Notes: generated by a model from the letters alone, not told the origin. A stretch of DNA of 64,000 nt from Runella sp. SP2 (GCF_003711225.1 NZ_CP031030.1:806001-870000); one strand, 5' to 3'. Numbered from the stretch's first letter, positions 49,791 to 59,865 are shown. Program-made: numbers and translations.

Positions 49791-49809
49791 GGACTGAAAT
49801 TTCGAGCCG

Positions 49810-49840
49810 CAAAGATAGTGGATGCCAGTTGCTTTGGCAA
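49810..49840 (-). promoter_or_regulatory. Bacteroidota-type promoter for lysA
   Basis: Read on the minus strand: TTG at 49840-49838, 20-nt spacer, TATCTTTG at 49817-49810. It matches the consensus fully and gives a leader of about 13 nt before the lysA ATG at 49790. Confidence 0.75.
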
Positions 49841-49926
49841 AAAACAAATCTTTCATAAAATGTTAAACTCCGCAAGCGGCGACCAAGAGGTGTTTGTATT
49901 AACTTGCACCAAAAATCTACCTAATC

Positions 49927-51240
49927 ATGATAAAAAAATCTTCATCACTTCTAATCTGTCTTTTTATTGCGCTCCGCTCCTTTGCGCAAGTTCAATCGGG
50001 ACCCATGGTGGGTTATTCCGAAATGCGTGAAGTTTTGCTTTGGGTTCAGACCAAACAAGCGGCCAAAGTAAAATTTATGTACTGGGAACAAGGAAATTCC
50101 ACTCAAAAAATGAGTACAGAGGAGGTATTGACCCAAAAAGACAAAGCGTTTGTGGCAAAACTAATCGCCGACCAAGTGCAGCCCAGTAAAAAATACGATT
50201 ACGAACTGTGGGTTGATGGTAAAAAAATGAGTTTTAGCTATCCACTTTCGTTTCAAAGTCAAACGTTGTGGCAATGGCGTACCGACCCACCAGCTTTTAA
50301 ATTTGCCTTTGGAAGCTGTGCCTTTGTTAATGACGCACCCTACGACCGCCCTTCTGCTTACGGGGGTGATTATGACATTTATACTGCTATATACCAACAA
50401 AAACCTGACTTTATGGTATGGGGTGGCGACAATACTTACCTACGCGAACCCGATTGGAACACCCGTACGGGCGTGTTGTATCGCAATACCCACACGCGTT
50501 CGTTGCCTCAGTTGCAGCCTTTGTTAGCCTCTACCCACAACTACGCCATTTGGGATGACCACGATTTTGGGCCAAACGACTCAGACCGTAGTTTTGCTTT
50601 AAAAAATATGACTTCAGAGGCGTTTCGTTTGTTTTGGGGTAATCCTAATTACGTATTTGAAGGGGCTTGTACGAGTACTTTTGAGTGGGGGGATGCCCAG
50701 TTTTTTATGTTGGATGACCGCTGGTTTCGTTCTCCCAATAACCGAAAAGATGACCGAACGTATTTTGGGGAAGAACAGCTTCGTTGGTTGATGGATGCCT
50801 TGGTTGGAAGTAAGGCGACGTTCAAGTTTATTGTTACAGGTGGGCAAATCCTCAACACGGCCGCTTTGTTTGAAAATTATGCAACGTATGGCGAAGAGCG
50901 GGCGTTGTTGCTTCAAAAAATAGCTGAGGCGAACATTCCTGGGGTACTATTTCTAACGGGTGACCGCCATCACACGGTGTTGCATCGTCTGAATCGCTTT
51001 GGTACATATCCATTGTACGATTTTACAGTATCGCCGCTGACGTCGGGGGCGGGAAAACCAGCTGATGCAGAAAAAACAACCGAAACGTATGTGGCAGGAA
51101 CGAATGTAGAAAACAAGCGCAATTTTGGTATGTTTGAAATCTCAGGGCCAGAAAAGGACCGTGTACTAAAAGTAACAATTTACGATGCTAAAGGAAGCCA
51201 ACAGTGGCAGCGCGAAATCAAAGCGAGTGAATTGAAATAA
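49927..51240 (+). CDS. PhoD-like alkaline phosphatase/phosphodiesterase, secreted
   Basis: A protein of 437 residues with a signal peptide (SSLLICLFIALRSFAQ). A Fn3-like N-domain is followed by the PhoD metallophosphatase core: KFAFGSCAFVNDAPYDRPSA, PDFMVWGGDNTYLREPDWNT, the nucleophile-region AIWDDHDFGPNDSDRSF, and FLTGDRHHTVLHRL. It binds Fe/Ca and cleaves phosphomono- or diesters in the periplasm. A hairpin (GACCTTCCAA/TTGGAAGGTC, 51250-51280) separates it from the nitrilase gene, so co-transcription is uncertain. Confidence 0.92.
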   Translation: MIKKSSSLLICLFIALRSFAQVQSGPMVGYSEMREVLLWVQTKQAAKVKFMYWEQGNSTQKMSTEEVLTQKDKAFVAKLIADQVQPSKKYDYELWVDGKKMSFSYPLSFQSQTLWQWRTDPPAFKFAFGSCAFVNDAPYDRPSAYGGDYDIYTAIYQQKPDFMVWGGDNTYLREPDWNTRTGVLYRNTHTRSLPQLQPLLASTHNYAIWDDHDFGPNDSDRSFALKNMTSEAFRLFWGNPNYVFEGACTSTFEWGDAQFFMLDDRWFRSPNNRKDDRTYFGEEQLRWLMDALVGSKATFKFIVTGGQILNTAALFENYATYGEERALLLQKIAEANIPGVLFLTGDRHHTVLHRLNRFGTYPLYDFTVSPLTSGAGKPADAEKTTETYVAGTNVENKRNFGMFEISGPEKDRVLKVTIYDAKGSQQWQREIKASELK

Positions 51241-51296
51241 CCCAAAAAAGACCTTCCAAGGTTTTAAAAATTGGAAGGTCTAAAAAATACAATAAG

Positions 51297-52073
51297 ATGG
51301 ATTTAAAAGTAGCGCTGATTCAAACCGATTTATATTGGGAAAACGCAACAGCTAACTTAGCTTCATTGGAAGAAAAAATAGCCAACATCACCGAACAAGT
51401 GGATGTCATCGTTTTACCCGAAATGTTTACAACGGGTTTTACGATGAATCCTGCGTCGGTAGCCGAGCTCATGAACCTGACTACCACGAAATGGATGCAG
51501 CAAATGGCAGCGCAAACTGGCGCAGTAGTGACGGGAAGTTTTGCTGCTAAGGAAGGAACGAACTTTTTAAATCGCCTGCTTTGGGTGGAACCAAATGGTA
51601 CATACGACTATTATGACAAACGACATTTGTTCCGAATGGCGCAGGAGCATGAGTCGTACGAGGCTGGTAGCAAGCGTATTATCAAAGAATGGAAGGGCTG
51701 GAGAATTTGCCCGCTGATTTGTTATGATTTACGTTTTCCCGTTTGGTCACGTAACGTTTCATTGGAATACGACTTGCTGATGTACGTTGCCAACTGGCCC
51801 GCCGTTCGTAGCCACGTTTGGAATACCCTACTTCAAGCCAGAGCCATTGAAAACTTGAGTTATGTTGTTGGGGTCAACCGCGTAGGGAATGACGGGAATG
51901 GTATTCCACACACAGGCGACTCCGCAGTGGTTGATTTTAAAGGGGAAGTCTTGGAGCGGACATCGGGGCAGGAAAGCATTATTATTTATTCATTACAGAA
52001 AGAATTATTGACTGCTTTTCGAACGCGTTTCCCCGCGCATTTGGATGCCGATGGGTTTATCATTCGTATGTAA
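51297..52073 (+). CDS. Nitrilase-family amidohydrolase (omega-amidase, YafV-like)
   Basis: A cytosolic protein of 258 residues with the full nitrilase triad: Glu42 in VIVLPEMFTTGF, Lys108 in YDYYDKRHLFRM, Cys142 in CPLICYDLRFPVW. The motif LQARAIENLSYVVGVNRVG and the short length match the YafV/omega-amidase group, which hydrolyses 2-oxoglutaramate and 2-oxosuccinamate and so repairs or recycles transamination by-products. The hairpin at 52122-52169 ends the gene. Confidence 0.93.
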   Translation: MDLKVALIQTDLYWENATANLASLEEKIANITEQVDVIVLPEMFTTGFTMNPASVAELMNLTTTKWMQQMAAQTGAVVTGSFAAKEGTNFLNRLLWVEPNGTYDYYDKRHLFRMAQEHESYEAGSKRIIKEWKGWRICPLICYDLRFPVWSRNVSLEYDLLMYVANWPAVRSHVWNTLLQARAIENLSYVVGVNRVGNDGNGIPHTGDSAVVDFKGEVLERTSGQESIIIYSLQKELLTAFRTRFPAHLDADGFIIRM

Positions 52074-52121
52074 ACATATACCATACCGCTAAATAAGTTT
52101 ACATTTTTTAGCATAAGTAAA

Positions 52122-52172
52122 AGAGAGGCATTGTGTATCTTTGGTATCTAAAGTACACAATGTCTCTCTTTT
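52122..52172 (+). terminator. Terminator after nitrilase gene
   Basis: AGAGAGGCATTGTGTA and TACACAATGTCTCTCT form a 15/16-bp stem, followed by TTTTG. The loop contains TATCTTTG-like bases (52136-52143), which could also act as a -7 box, but no TTG element is correctly placed upstream. Confidence 0.75.
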
Positions 52173-52301
52173 GTGCTTTTGTAGTGCCACTTACACATTC
52201 TATAAATCAATTTATTCAATCTCTTCTCATTACTTTTAACAAGAAAAAGTATGGACAATTTTTCTACTTTCCGAGACGCCTACCGGGGCGCCCTTTTAAC
52301 A

Positions 52302-55300
52302 ATGACTCCCAAAAAGGAGATGGTTTTGTGCTTGTTGTTTTGTCTTCTCTGTAGTATTGCTTTTGGGCAAACACGAACATGGGACGGGTCGGATAGCGAT
52401 GATTGGAATACTGCTGCAAACTGGAGTGGGAATACTGTTCCTACTTCTTCAAATAATGTGGTAATTCCTGCTGCTCCGTCAAATCAACCTAAAATTAGTG
52501 CTACTGCTAATGCGAGAACTGTCGAGGTACAAAGTGGAGCGACTTTAACGATTGCATCTACTGGAACGCTTACGACGAGTAATTATAGGGTGATTGGGCT
52601 TATTTCAGCCTCGGTTCATAATTTGGGGACAATTGATAACTCGGGTGTAATAACAATATCACCTGGTTTGGGAGTTGGACTAGGCTTTAGAAATGTTGGA
52701 ACTTTTAACAATAAGCCAACAACTGGAGAATTAAAAATTGATAACTCGACGGTGAGTGGATTTACAACCGAGAGTGGGAGTACAGTCAATAATGAAGGGA
52801 AAATAGCAATAGGAAGCACTGGAAATATTGGTGCTACGGGGATTTTGATTGGTGGAAGTAATACTTTCAATAACAAATCAATGGGAACGATTACCATCGA
52901 CCGAGCGCTGACAAATAGTATTAGCAATGGCTCTACGCTGACTAATGAAGGTACTATTAAGATAGGTTCAATTAGTCTTGGCGGATTGGTGTCCATCCTT
53001 AACACTGCTACATTTAATAATAAGGGAGTCTTAGAAATAGACCGGGCCACGACCAATAGCATCAGTAATACAACAAATACCTTCACAAACGAAGGCACCA
53101 TAAAACTAGGTGCAAATAACGGTAGTGGTATAACGGCTTTGTCAAACACCGCTACGTTTAATAATAAACCCAACGCTTCTATTTTGATTGACCGCGCGTC
53201 CCTTACAAGTATTTCTAACCTTCCTGGTGGTACTTTTACCAATGAAGGAAGCATTACAATCGGTGGAACAAACAGCGGTTCACCAACAGGTATTGTAAAT
53301 TCATCTACTTTTAATAATACGGCGGGCGAAATAAAAGTGGATAAAACGACCCTTGTTGGCCTTTCAAACTTATTGGGGACGTTTACAAACGCAGCTAAAA
53401 TTACGATTGGTAGTGCTGATAATGTCGGTGCTACAGGGTTGGCCAATACTGCTACATTTAACAATAACACAGGTGGTGAAATCAGTATCGATCGTGCAAC
53501 AGGGAATGCCTTAAACAACCTTGCAGGAACCTTTACGAATAATGCTAAAGTTGTCATTGAGGCGTTGGCTAGTGTAGCAGGAACGGGCGTTAACAATGCT
53601 TCTGGAGCTACTTTTGACAACAATGGTTGCGGTGCTTTGTTAAAATTAGTATCTAATAGTGTGATTGCCAACGCAGGAACGTTCTCTAATTCAGGGCAAA
53701 TAATTGAAAATGCGAGTGGAAATAGTGGCATTAGTTCCAATGCTGGAATTGTTCAAAACTTAAACGGTGGAACTTTCACAATTGGGTCAGGAAATCCTGT
53801 TTTTGCTACAGCTGCGACCAATCTCACAACCTGTGTGCCTACCAATGGAATCATCGATATTACGGGCTTGCACGCCTCTACAAGTTATACGGTAACTTCA
53901 ACTAGCGGCCCAACGGTCAATGTAACAGCATCCAGCGATGCTACGGGCAAGCTGTCCTTGACAGGGTTGGGAGCAGGAACCTATGCCCTTACTTTGAGTG
54001 GTAGTTGTGTTCCAGAAAATATAACTTTTTCGGCCACATTGACGGCCCCAGCCAATCCAAGTTTATTTACGGTAGCAGGTAGTGGTAGTTTTTGCCCCAA
54101 CGGACTAGGTTTAGAAGTGACTTTAAGTGGTTCTGAAACAGGGGTAAATTACAAACTCATGGAAGGTGCAAATTTAATTTCTACGGTGGCAGGGACAGGG
54201 AATCCGCTTTCATTTGGAAACATCCTTCAAGCGGGCACTTACACCGTAGAGGCAGTAAACGCAACGACGAACTGTTCTTCGACGATGACTGGCTCGGCCG
54301 TTTTAGTGGCGTACCCAATCCCAACGGCGACGATTTCGGGAACAACAACCCTCTGTAAAGATGCAACAGCACCTGTTATTACTTTTACAGGTGCCAATGG
54401 TTCAGGGAATTATACGTTTAAATACACAATTAATGGTGGTTTGACCCAAGAAGTAACTACGAGTGGAGGAAATACGGCTACGGTGACTGTGCCAACTACC
54501 ACGGCAGGCGTTTATACCTATACTTTAGTCAGCGTGAGTGACGCAAACTGCGGACAAAATCAGACAGGAGATGCCATAGTGACCATTAATGGCAAGCCTA
54601 CCATTAGCCTACTGTTGAATACCCAAACATTTATCGAAGGGTCAACAACTGTTCTTTGTGATGCTGACGCAAATCCAGTCAATAATTTGTTATTCTCGGT
54701 GGCTACCTCTTGCGTAACGGGCACACTGATGTGGCGTACTCAAGTAGGAAATGGAGTATGGGGTAATTGGAGTGAAACGCCACCAACTACTCAGCCGTCG
54801 GATGCCGTTGCTTATCGTTATCAAGCCTCATGCGACGTAGCTTGTTCATCAACTTTTTCAGGAATAATCAATGTCGCAGTACAGTATCGTGCTGCTGTTC
54901 CTCAAAATGTGTCGATGGTGGCGGACGGAACAACCATTGCAGCGGGTGAATCAAAAAATGTTTGCGATATTGAAGGAAATACCCTCACTTTTAACGCAAC
55001 TTGTGGGGCGGGAGAAATTGTTTTATATTCTGTTGATGGAGGTGATTATTCGTCGGTTGTACCTACGCAAATGGCAGATGGCGCAGTACATAATTACCGC
55101 GTTCGTTGTCGTAAATCGGACGGGACAATTTCTTGTATTGAGTCAGAATCAGCGGTGATGAGTTTACGTCTGACGCCAGCTTTGGCGGCTCCTACGGTGA
55201 GTATTAGCCCAATGAATGGTTGTGGAACATCAACAGCAATGACGGGAGTTACTTCTTGCGGAGCGCTTCAAACAATATGGTATGATGCTACTACCCAGCA

Positions 55301-56507
55301 GGCCATTAGCTCATTACCTGCACAGACCCCAACGGCTACTACTTCCTACTTTGCGCGTTGTCTATCAGCAACAGGTTGCCTAAGTATGGCAAGTAATACG
55401 GTCACTTTTACTTATTTCTCTACAACCAGCGCTCCAGTAGTAACTGTGAGTTCAGATATAGTATGTGCTGGAACGGAAGTGACGGTTTCTTCTAACTGCC
55501 CTGCCCCTTCGGTAGCATTTTGGAATACGGGTGTTCAGGAAAGTAGCTTTAAAGTGGCCTTTAATAACGTGGTTAGTCAGTCATATTGGGTAAAATGTAT
55601 TTTTCCTAATGGTTGTGAAACGACTGCAAGTGCGCCTAAAGAAGTGCTTTGGAAAGCATTTGATATTACTATTATTAACGTTGGACAAAGTCAGTCAGCA
55701 ACCAAGGAAGATAACAAATTAGCATGGGCGGGCCAGTTTCTTACACCTGATGCGGGACCATCGCTAGACAAAAGTTTGCAAACGAACCCTACGGTTTACT
55801 TTACTGAGCGGGTTAATAAAATGGCTCCCCGTTTTTGGACAATTAATGCGGAAGTATGTGCATTGGGGACAAGTGGGTCGTTGACATTTGATATGTCGGT
55901 AACACCAGAAACTGGGTTGCTGCGTTCTTTCAATACCCACGAAAACAATGCGCCTTATTTTATGTATGCCAATCGCGGAGGTTGGACAGAATTATATGCT
56001 CAAAATCACCCTGCGTATGGTTTTTATGAAGATAATGGAAGCGGAGGCAACAAATATGATGAAGGGCTTCCAAAAGGTTTGTACAAGCTAAGTGTGCGCT
56101 ATTGGGATGCAAAAGGGGAGGGGAGTATTTATCCTTCAAGACGCCTAGCTGTAGGAAAAGTATTGGCTTACCAAGAATACTGGTTCAGAGTGGTTTCGGA
56201 AGAAGGTCCTGGCAAAGGAGCAGCGCGAGAAGGGGTAATAACATCAGATAATGGTACATTGGCCGAAGTGATGCCTAACCCAGTGAAGAATGTCCTACGT
56301 GTACAAATCAATGAAAGCAAAGGCCAAACATTTGATCTTCAGTTTACGGATATTTCGGGTCGTTTAGTACAATCAAAAACGATTGTTGCTGAAACAAACC
56401 AACACAAAGAAACCTTGGATGTAACAACACAGGGGGCTGGTATGTATTTCTTAAAAGTAGTAGGAGCTACGAAAAGTCAGACATTGAAAGTCTTGAAGAT
56501 TGATTAA
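52302..56507 (+). CDS. Large secreted repeat protein with type IX secretion (type A) C-terminal domain
   Basis: About 1,401 residues. The signal peptide is KEMVLCLLFCLLCSIAFGQ; an ATG at 52251 is also possible and adds 17 residues. The mature protein begins TRTWDGSDSDDWNTAANWSG, a common Bacteroidota surface-protein start. About nine imperfect 45-residue repeats follow (NTATFNNKGVLEIDRATTNS, SNTFTNEGTIKLG), suggesting a beta-solenoid. Ig-like modules with paired Cys come next. The last 80 residues are a T9SS type A sorting domain: EVMPNPVKNVLRVQINESKG, FTDISGRLVQSKTI, GMYFLKVVGA, LKVLKID. The protein is exported by the type IX system and attached to or released from the surface. Ligand unknown. 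Confidence 0.9.
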   Translation: MTPKKEMVLCLLFCLLCSIAFGQTRTWDGSDSDDWNTAANWSGNTVPTSSNNVVIPAAPSNQPKISATANARTVEVQSGATLTIASTGTLTTSNYRVIGLISASVHNLGTIDNSGVITISPGLGVGLGFRNVGTFNNKPTTGELKIDNSTVSGFTTESGSTVNNEGKIAIGSTGNIGATGILIGGSNTFNNKSMGTITIDRALTNSISNGSTLTNEGTIKIGSISLGGLVSILNTATFNNKGVLEIDRATTNSISNTTNTFTNEGTIKLGANNGSGITALSNTATFNNKPNASILIDRASLTSISNLPGGTFTNEGSITIGGTNSGSPTGIVNSSTFNNTAGEIKVDKTTLVGLSNLLGTFTNAAKITIGSADNVGATGLANTATFNNNTGGEISIDRATGNALNNLAGTFTNNAKVVIEALASVAGTGVNNASGATFDNNGCGALLKLVSNSVIANAGTFSNSGQIIENASGNSGISSNAGIVQNLNGGTFTIGSGNPVFATAATNLTTCVPTNGIIDITGLHASTSYTVTSTSGPTVNVTASSDATGKLSLTGLGAGTYALTLSGSCVPENITFSATLTAPANPSLFTVAGSGSFCPNGLGLEVTLSGSETGVNYKLMEGANLISTVAGTGNPLSFGNILQAGTYTVEAVNATTNCSSTMTGSAVLVAYPIPTATISGTTTLCKDATAPVITFTGANGSGNYTFKYTINGGLTQEVTTSGGNTATVTVPTTTAGVYTYTLVSVSDANCGQNQTGDAIVTINGKPTISLLLNTQTFIEGSTTVLCDADANPVNNLLFSVATSCVTGTLMWRTQVGNGVWGNWSETPPTTQPSDAVAYRYQASCDVACSSTFSGIINVAVQYRAAVPQNVSMVADGTTIAAGESKNVCDIEGNTLTFNATCGAGEIVLYSVDGGDYSSVVPTQMADGAVHNYRVRCRKSDGTISCIESESAVMSLRLTPALAAPTVSISPMNGCGTSTAMTGVTSCGALQTIWYDATTQQAISSLPAQTPTATTSYFARCLSATGCLSMASNTVTFTYFSTTSAPVVTVSSDIVCAGTEVTVSSNCPAPSVAFWNTGVQESSFKVAFNNVVSQSYWVKCIFPNGCETTASAPKEVLWKAFDITIINVGQSQSATKEDNKLAWAGQFLTPDAGPSLDKSLQTNPTVYFTERVNKMAPRFWTINAEVCALGTSGSLTFDMSVTPETGLLRSFNTHENNAPYFMYANRGGWTELYAQNHPAYGFYEDNGSGGNKYDEGLPKGLYKLSVRYWDAKGEGSIYPSRRLAVGKVLAYQEYWFRVVSEEGPGKGAAREGVITSDNGTLAEVMPNPVKNVLRVQINESKGQTFDLQFTDISGRLVQSKTIVAETNQHKETLDVTTQGAGMYFLKVVGATKSQTLKVLKID

Positions 56508-56521
56508 AAATGAAGAACAAT

Positions 56522-56556
56522 AAAAAAAGGAGCTGCCTAGCAGCTCCTTTTTTTAT
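56522..56556. terminator. Bidirectional terminator
   Basis: AAAAAAAGGAGCTGC, short loop, GCAGCTCCTTTTTTT. A symmetric stem with A and T runs lies between the T9SS cargo gene and the convergent ABM gene. It overlaps the ABM stop codon by a few bases. Confidence 0.93.
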
Positions 56557-56849
56557 GCCAATTCCTGTAATCGTTCGACGGAATAGGCCGTGGGCTTGTC
56601 CGCAAAAAGGACCTTGGTTTTGGCCCAAGTTGTTTTGAATAATTCAGAATCTCGGTACGCATTTAGGGCAGCTTCGTCGTCCCAATAGCTGTATGTAAGG
56701 TAAACATTGGGGTGATTTAAGTCGCGTAAAAGTTCTAGCCGATGGCAGCCTTGACGGGCTCTGATTTTTTCTTTCGATTGCTCAAAAACATCTAAAAAAT
56801 CAGCCACTTTTTCAGGCTGAAACGTCATTCGTACGATTCGGATAAGCAT
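56553..56849 (-). CDS. Antibiotic-biosynthesis-monooxygenase-type small protein
   Basis: A protein of 98 residues with the ABM pattern: VRMTFQPEKVADFLDVFEQS, then GCHRLELLRDLNHPNVYLTY and SYWDDEAALNAYRDSELFKT (the W-D/E-x-x-x-A-x-x-x-Y/H-x-x-S motif). Such ferredoxin-like dimers include heme-degrading and quinol monooxygenases, but most are uncharacterised. It is 21 bases downstream of the enoyl-CoA hydratase gene and likely co-transcribed with it. Confidence 0.88.
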   Translation of the reverse strand: MLIRIVRMTFQPEKVADFLDVFEQSKEKIRARQGCHRLELLRDLNHPNVYLTYSYWDDEAALNAYRDSELFKTTWAKTKVLFADKPTAYSVERLQELA

Positions 56850-56870
56850 AATGGTTCTATGTTGAGGAAG

Positions 56871-57650
56871 TTATTTTCCACGATAGGCAGCCTTGCGTTT
56901 TTGCAAAAAAGCCATGATTCCTTCCGCTGCGTCGTGCGTACGGCCAAGTTGGTCTTGGTGGGTCGCTTCAAGCTCAAGCATTTGGTCGAGGGTAGAATAC
57001 ATGGCCTGGTTCATCACTTGTTTCATTGCTCCAATGGCTTTTGTGGGAGCGTTTTGGTAATAGGAAACAATGTCGGCAAGTTCTACATCTAGCTCGCTAG
57101 CAGGTACAGCTTTGTGAATCAGCCCAATCTGAGCGGCTTCTATGGCAGATACTTTTCGACCAGTACTGGCTATTTCAAAAGCCTTTTGCATTCCGACCAA
57201 TCGAGGTAAAAAGAAGGTAGAGCCAGCGTCAGGCATGAGGCCGATGTTGACAAAAATTTGACTTAAATAAGCTTCTTCGGTGGCTATGACAAGGTCGCAG
57301 GCCAGAGCAAGCGAACAACCAGCCCCCGCCGCTATGCCATTGAGCCGACAAATGACGGGTTTGGGCAATGACCGTATGGCTAAAATAAGCGGATTGTAGT
57401 TTTGTCGTAACGAATCACCCAGGCTATTGGCGCCTCCCATTCCTTCTTTCAGGTCAGCACCCGAACAAAATGCTTTATCGCCAGCGCCTGTTATGACCAC
57501 CACACGTACTGTTTCGTCAGTGGCTGTAGTTTCAATGGCACGCGTTATTTCTTTTAACAAACCTGCACTTAAAGCATTATATACTTGAGGGCGATTGAGC
57601 GTAATGCGGGCAACGCCATCGTTTACTTCGTAGGTTAAATACTCAAACAT
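56871..57650 (-). CDS. Enoyl-CoA hydratase/isomerase
   Basis: A protein of 259 residues from MFEYLTYEVNDGVARITLNR. Crotonase motifs are present: the CoA/oxyanion region AFCSGADLKEG, the second oxyanion block LNGIAAGAGCSLALACDLVI, and a catalytic-site region FVNIGLMPDAGSTFFLPRLV. Asp at the second acidic position (PDAG) is typical of PaaG/PaaF-like isomerases acting on ring-opened aromatic CoA esters. A general fatty-acid hydratase is equally possible. It is flanked by PAP2-like and ABM genes on the same strand. Confidence 0.92.
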   Translation of the reverse strand: MFEYLTYEVNDGVARITLNRPQVYNALSAGLLKEITRAIETTATDETVRVVVITGAGDKAFCSGADLKEGMGGANSLGDSLRQNYNPLILAIRSLPKPVICRLNGIAAGAGCSLALACDLVIATEEAYLSQIFVNIGLMPDAGSTFFLPRLVGMQKAFEIASTGRKVSAIEAAQIGLIHKAVPASELDVELADIVSYYQNAPTKAIGAMKQVMNQAMYSTLDQMLELEATHQDQLGRTHDAAEGIMAFLQKRKAAYRGK

Positions 57651-57697
57651 GGTTTTTAGGTTTAGGATGAAGCAGAAAATACGTAAATGTAATAATC

Positions 57698-58336
57698 TCA
57701 GACAAACCACCAAACAGTTGCTAAACTTACCACCAAACCTAGCAAAACGCCCGCGCTAATTTGAGCAGGTGTGTGGGCATTGAGGTGAAGGCGTGCACTC
57801 ATTAAAAGTCCTCCCAGTACAATTAACCCTAAAAGAGGATAGAGGAGAATGTGTTCTCCAAATTTGATAACTATACCAAAAGTAGCACCCAACAACCCAC
57901 CAAAGCCAGTGCCGTGCGCGCTAATTTTCCAGTTTAAACTTATAATGGCTACCAGAGCGATGGAAACTGTTACACTGGCAAGAACGATGCTAATTTGGGG
58001 GGCTAACTCTGACAATTGGGCGAGTTGGTACCGAAAAAAATACGTCGCAAAGCCGTAAAGCAACACTGTAATAAAATACGGAAGGCGTCGGTCGGCAAGG
58101 TTATCTAAGTGGAGACTTTGAATATAACCTGCTCGGTATAAATAGTAAATTCCCAAGGCAGGAATCACAAAAGTAGTCATACCCACAAACCCCAAAAGAG
58201 TTAGGCGAACGGGCGGGGGAAACATATCGACGCCAACAACGGCTGGTGTGGTAAAAAACAACATGCCCAACAATAACGTGGGCATCAGAAGTGGATGAAG
58301 CAGAACTGAAAGAGACTTAGCAAGTGGCGTATTCAA
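57698..58336 (-). CDS. PAP2-like membrane protein
   Basis: A protein of 212 residues with about six helices. PAP2-type elements are seen late: NWKISAHGTGFGGLLGATFG (S-A-H-G) and SARLHLNAHTPAQISAGVLL (S-x-x-L-x-x-x-H-x-x-x-Q). The first K-x6-R-P box is only weakly present (DNLADRRLPYF), so phosphatase activity is uncertain. It sits in the inner membrane. It may be co-transcribed with the enoyl-CoA hydratase gene 47 bases downstream. A TACCTTTG -7 box lies at 58387-58380. Confidence 0.8.
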   Translation of the reverse strand: MNTPLAKSLSVLLHPLLMPTLLLGMLFFTTPAVVGVDMFPPPVRLTLLGFVGMTTFVIPALGIYYLYRAGYIQSLHLDNLADRRLPYFITVLLYGFATYFFRYQLAQLSELAPQISIVLASVTVSIALVAIISLNWKISAHGTGFGGLLGATFGIVIKFGEHILLYPLLGLIVLGGLLMSARLHLNAHTPAQISAGVLLGLVVSLATVWWFV

Positions 58337-58407
58337 AGCGAATGTATCTGTTTATTGCCGACCTTTATTTTGATTATCACAAAGGTAACGAATAACAGAC
58401 GATGTCA

Positions 58408-59865
58408 CTATAATTGTTTGCGTAATCGTGCAACAGGTATGTTGAGCTGTTCGCGGTATTTGGCCACCGTCCGACGGGCAATGTTATAGCCTTTATCGTT
58501 AAGTAGTTTCTCTAGCTTGTCGTCCGAAAGCGGATTGCCTTTTGGTTCGTGGTCAATCAAATCTTTCAGAATAGACTTCACTTCGCGGCTACTTGCGTCT
58601 TCGCCGTATTCGGTCGAAATTCCTTCTGAGAAGAAATACTTCAACGGATATACCCCAAATTCCGTTTGAACGGCTTTGCTGTTGGCCACGCGCGAAACCG
58701 TCGAAACATCCATTTCGATACGCAGCGCAATGTCCTTCAAAATCATGGGTTTTAAGCGGGTTTCGTCGCCATCTAAAAAGAACTCATATTGGTACTGTAA
58801 AATGGCATTCATGGTGCGTTGAAGCGTATTTTGGCGCTGTTTGATGGCATCAATAAACCACTTTGCGGCATCGAGTTTTTGCTTCACAAAAGTGACCGTC
58901 TCTTTGATATGCCGATTGGATTTGTCGCTTTTGTCGTAGGTATCCAGCATTTCGGCAAACGACCGACTTATGCGTAGTTCTGGTGCATTTTTTGAGTTGA
59001 GGTGTACTTCAAGTTTGCCGTTGTTGTTATGAATCCAAAAATCGGGCAAAAGATATTGTGCTAATCCATCCTCACCTTCTACAGAGCCAGGTTTTGGGTT
59101 CAGTTTTGTGATGAGCGAAATGACGCATTTCATTTGGTCGTCATTGATGCCGAGGCGTTTTTGAATTTTTTCAAAATGCTTTTTTGAAAATTCATCAAAA
59201 TAATCCTCAATGATTTTGATGGCATAGTTGACATAGTTATCCGAAGCGTTTTTACGATCAAGCTGGAGCAACAAACATTCTTGCAAATTGCGGGAACCAA
59301 TGCCTGGAGGGTCAAATGTTTGGATTTTTTTCAACACAACCTCCACTTCCTCCACCGAGGTATAAAATCCTTGCGACAGGGCCAAATCATTGACAACAGC
59401 TTGCATAGAACGGCGGATATAGCCATCGTTTTCGATGCTTCCCAACAATTGTAAGCCGATGACCGACTGGCGTTCGTTGAGTTTCAAATAACCAAACTGT
59501 TGCTGTAGTGCATCTTGTAAAGTATTGATAGTAGCAATTGGCATTTCTCTGTCCTCTTCAGGGAAATTTCCGTCACTGTACATTTTATACCCGCCATATT
59601 CTTCATGGTTGAGATAGTCGTCAAGACTAATGTCATCACGGGTCGAATATTCGTCATCATATTCACTGTCAGATGAATCATCATAGATGTCATCTTTATC
59701 GTTCATCTCCTGTTCTAACCCCTCTTCCAATGCTGGATTAATCTCCAACTCCTCCTCAATTCGGCTCTCTAGTTCTGCCGTCGGAATTTGAAGCAGCTTG
59801 ATAAATTGTATCTGCTGCGGCGAGAGCTTTTGTTGTAATGTTTGGTTTAGGCTTAACTTCTGCAT
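58408..59865 (-). CDS. rpoN: RNA polymerase sigma-54 factor
   Basis: A protein of 485 residues. Region I is intact and Gln/Leu-rich (MQKLSLNQTLQQKLSPQQIQ, LLQIPTAELESRIEEELEIN). An acidic region II follows (DDIYDDSSDSEYDDEYSTRD). The core-binding domain contains QTFDPPGIGSRNLQECLLLQ, the helix-turn-helix is in DVSTVSRVANSKAVQTEFGV, and the RpoN box A-R-R-T-V-A-K-Y-R is followed by the C-terminal end. It directs polymerase to -24/-12 promoters and needs an AAA+ activator; none is in the window. Confidence 0.97.
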   Translation of the reverse strand: MQKLSLNQTLQQKLSPQQIQFIKLLQIPTAELESRIEEELEINPALEEGLEQEMNDKDDIYDDSSDSEYDDEYSTRDDISLDDYLNHEEYGGYKMYSDGNFPEEDREMPIATINTLQDALQQQFGYLKLNERQSVIGLQLLGSIENDGYIRRSMQAVVNDLALSQGFYTSVEEVEVVLKKIQTFDPPGIGSRNLQECLLLQLDRKNASDNYVNYAIKIIEDYFDEFSKKHFEKIQKRLGINDDQMKCVISLITKLNPKPGSVEGEDGLAQYLLPDFWIHNNNGKLEVHLNSKNAPELRISRSFAEMLDTYDKSDKSNRHIKETVTFVKQKLDAAKWFIDAIKQRQNTLQRTMNAILQYQYEFFLDGDETRLKPMILKDIALRIEMDVSTVSRVANSKAVQTEFGVYPLKYFFSEGISTEYGEDASSREVKSILKDLIDHEPKGNPLSDDKLEKLLNDKGYNIARRTVAKYREQLNIPVARLRKQL

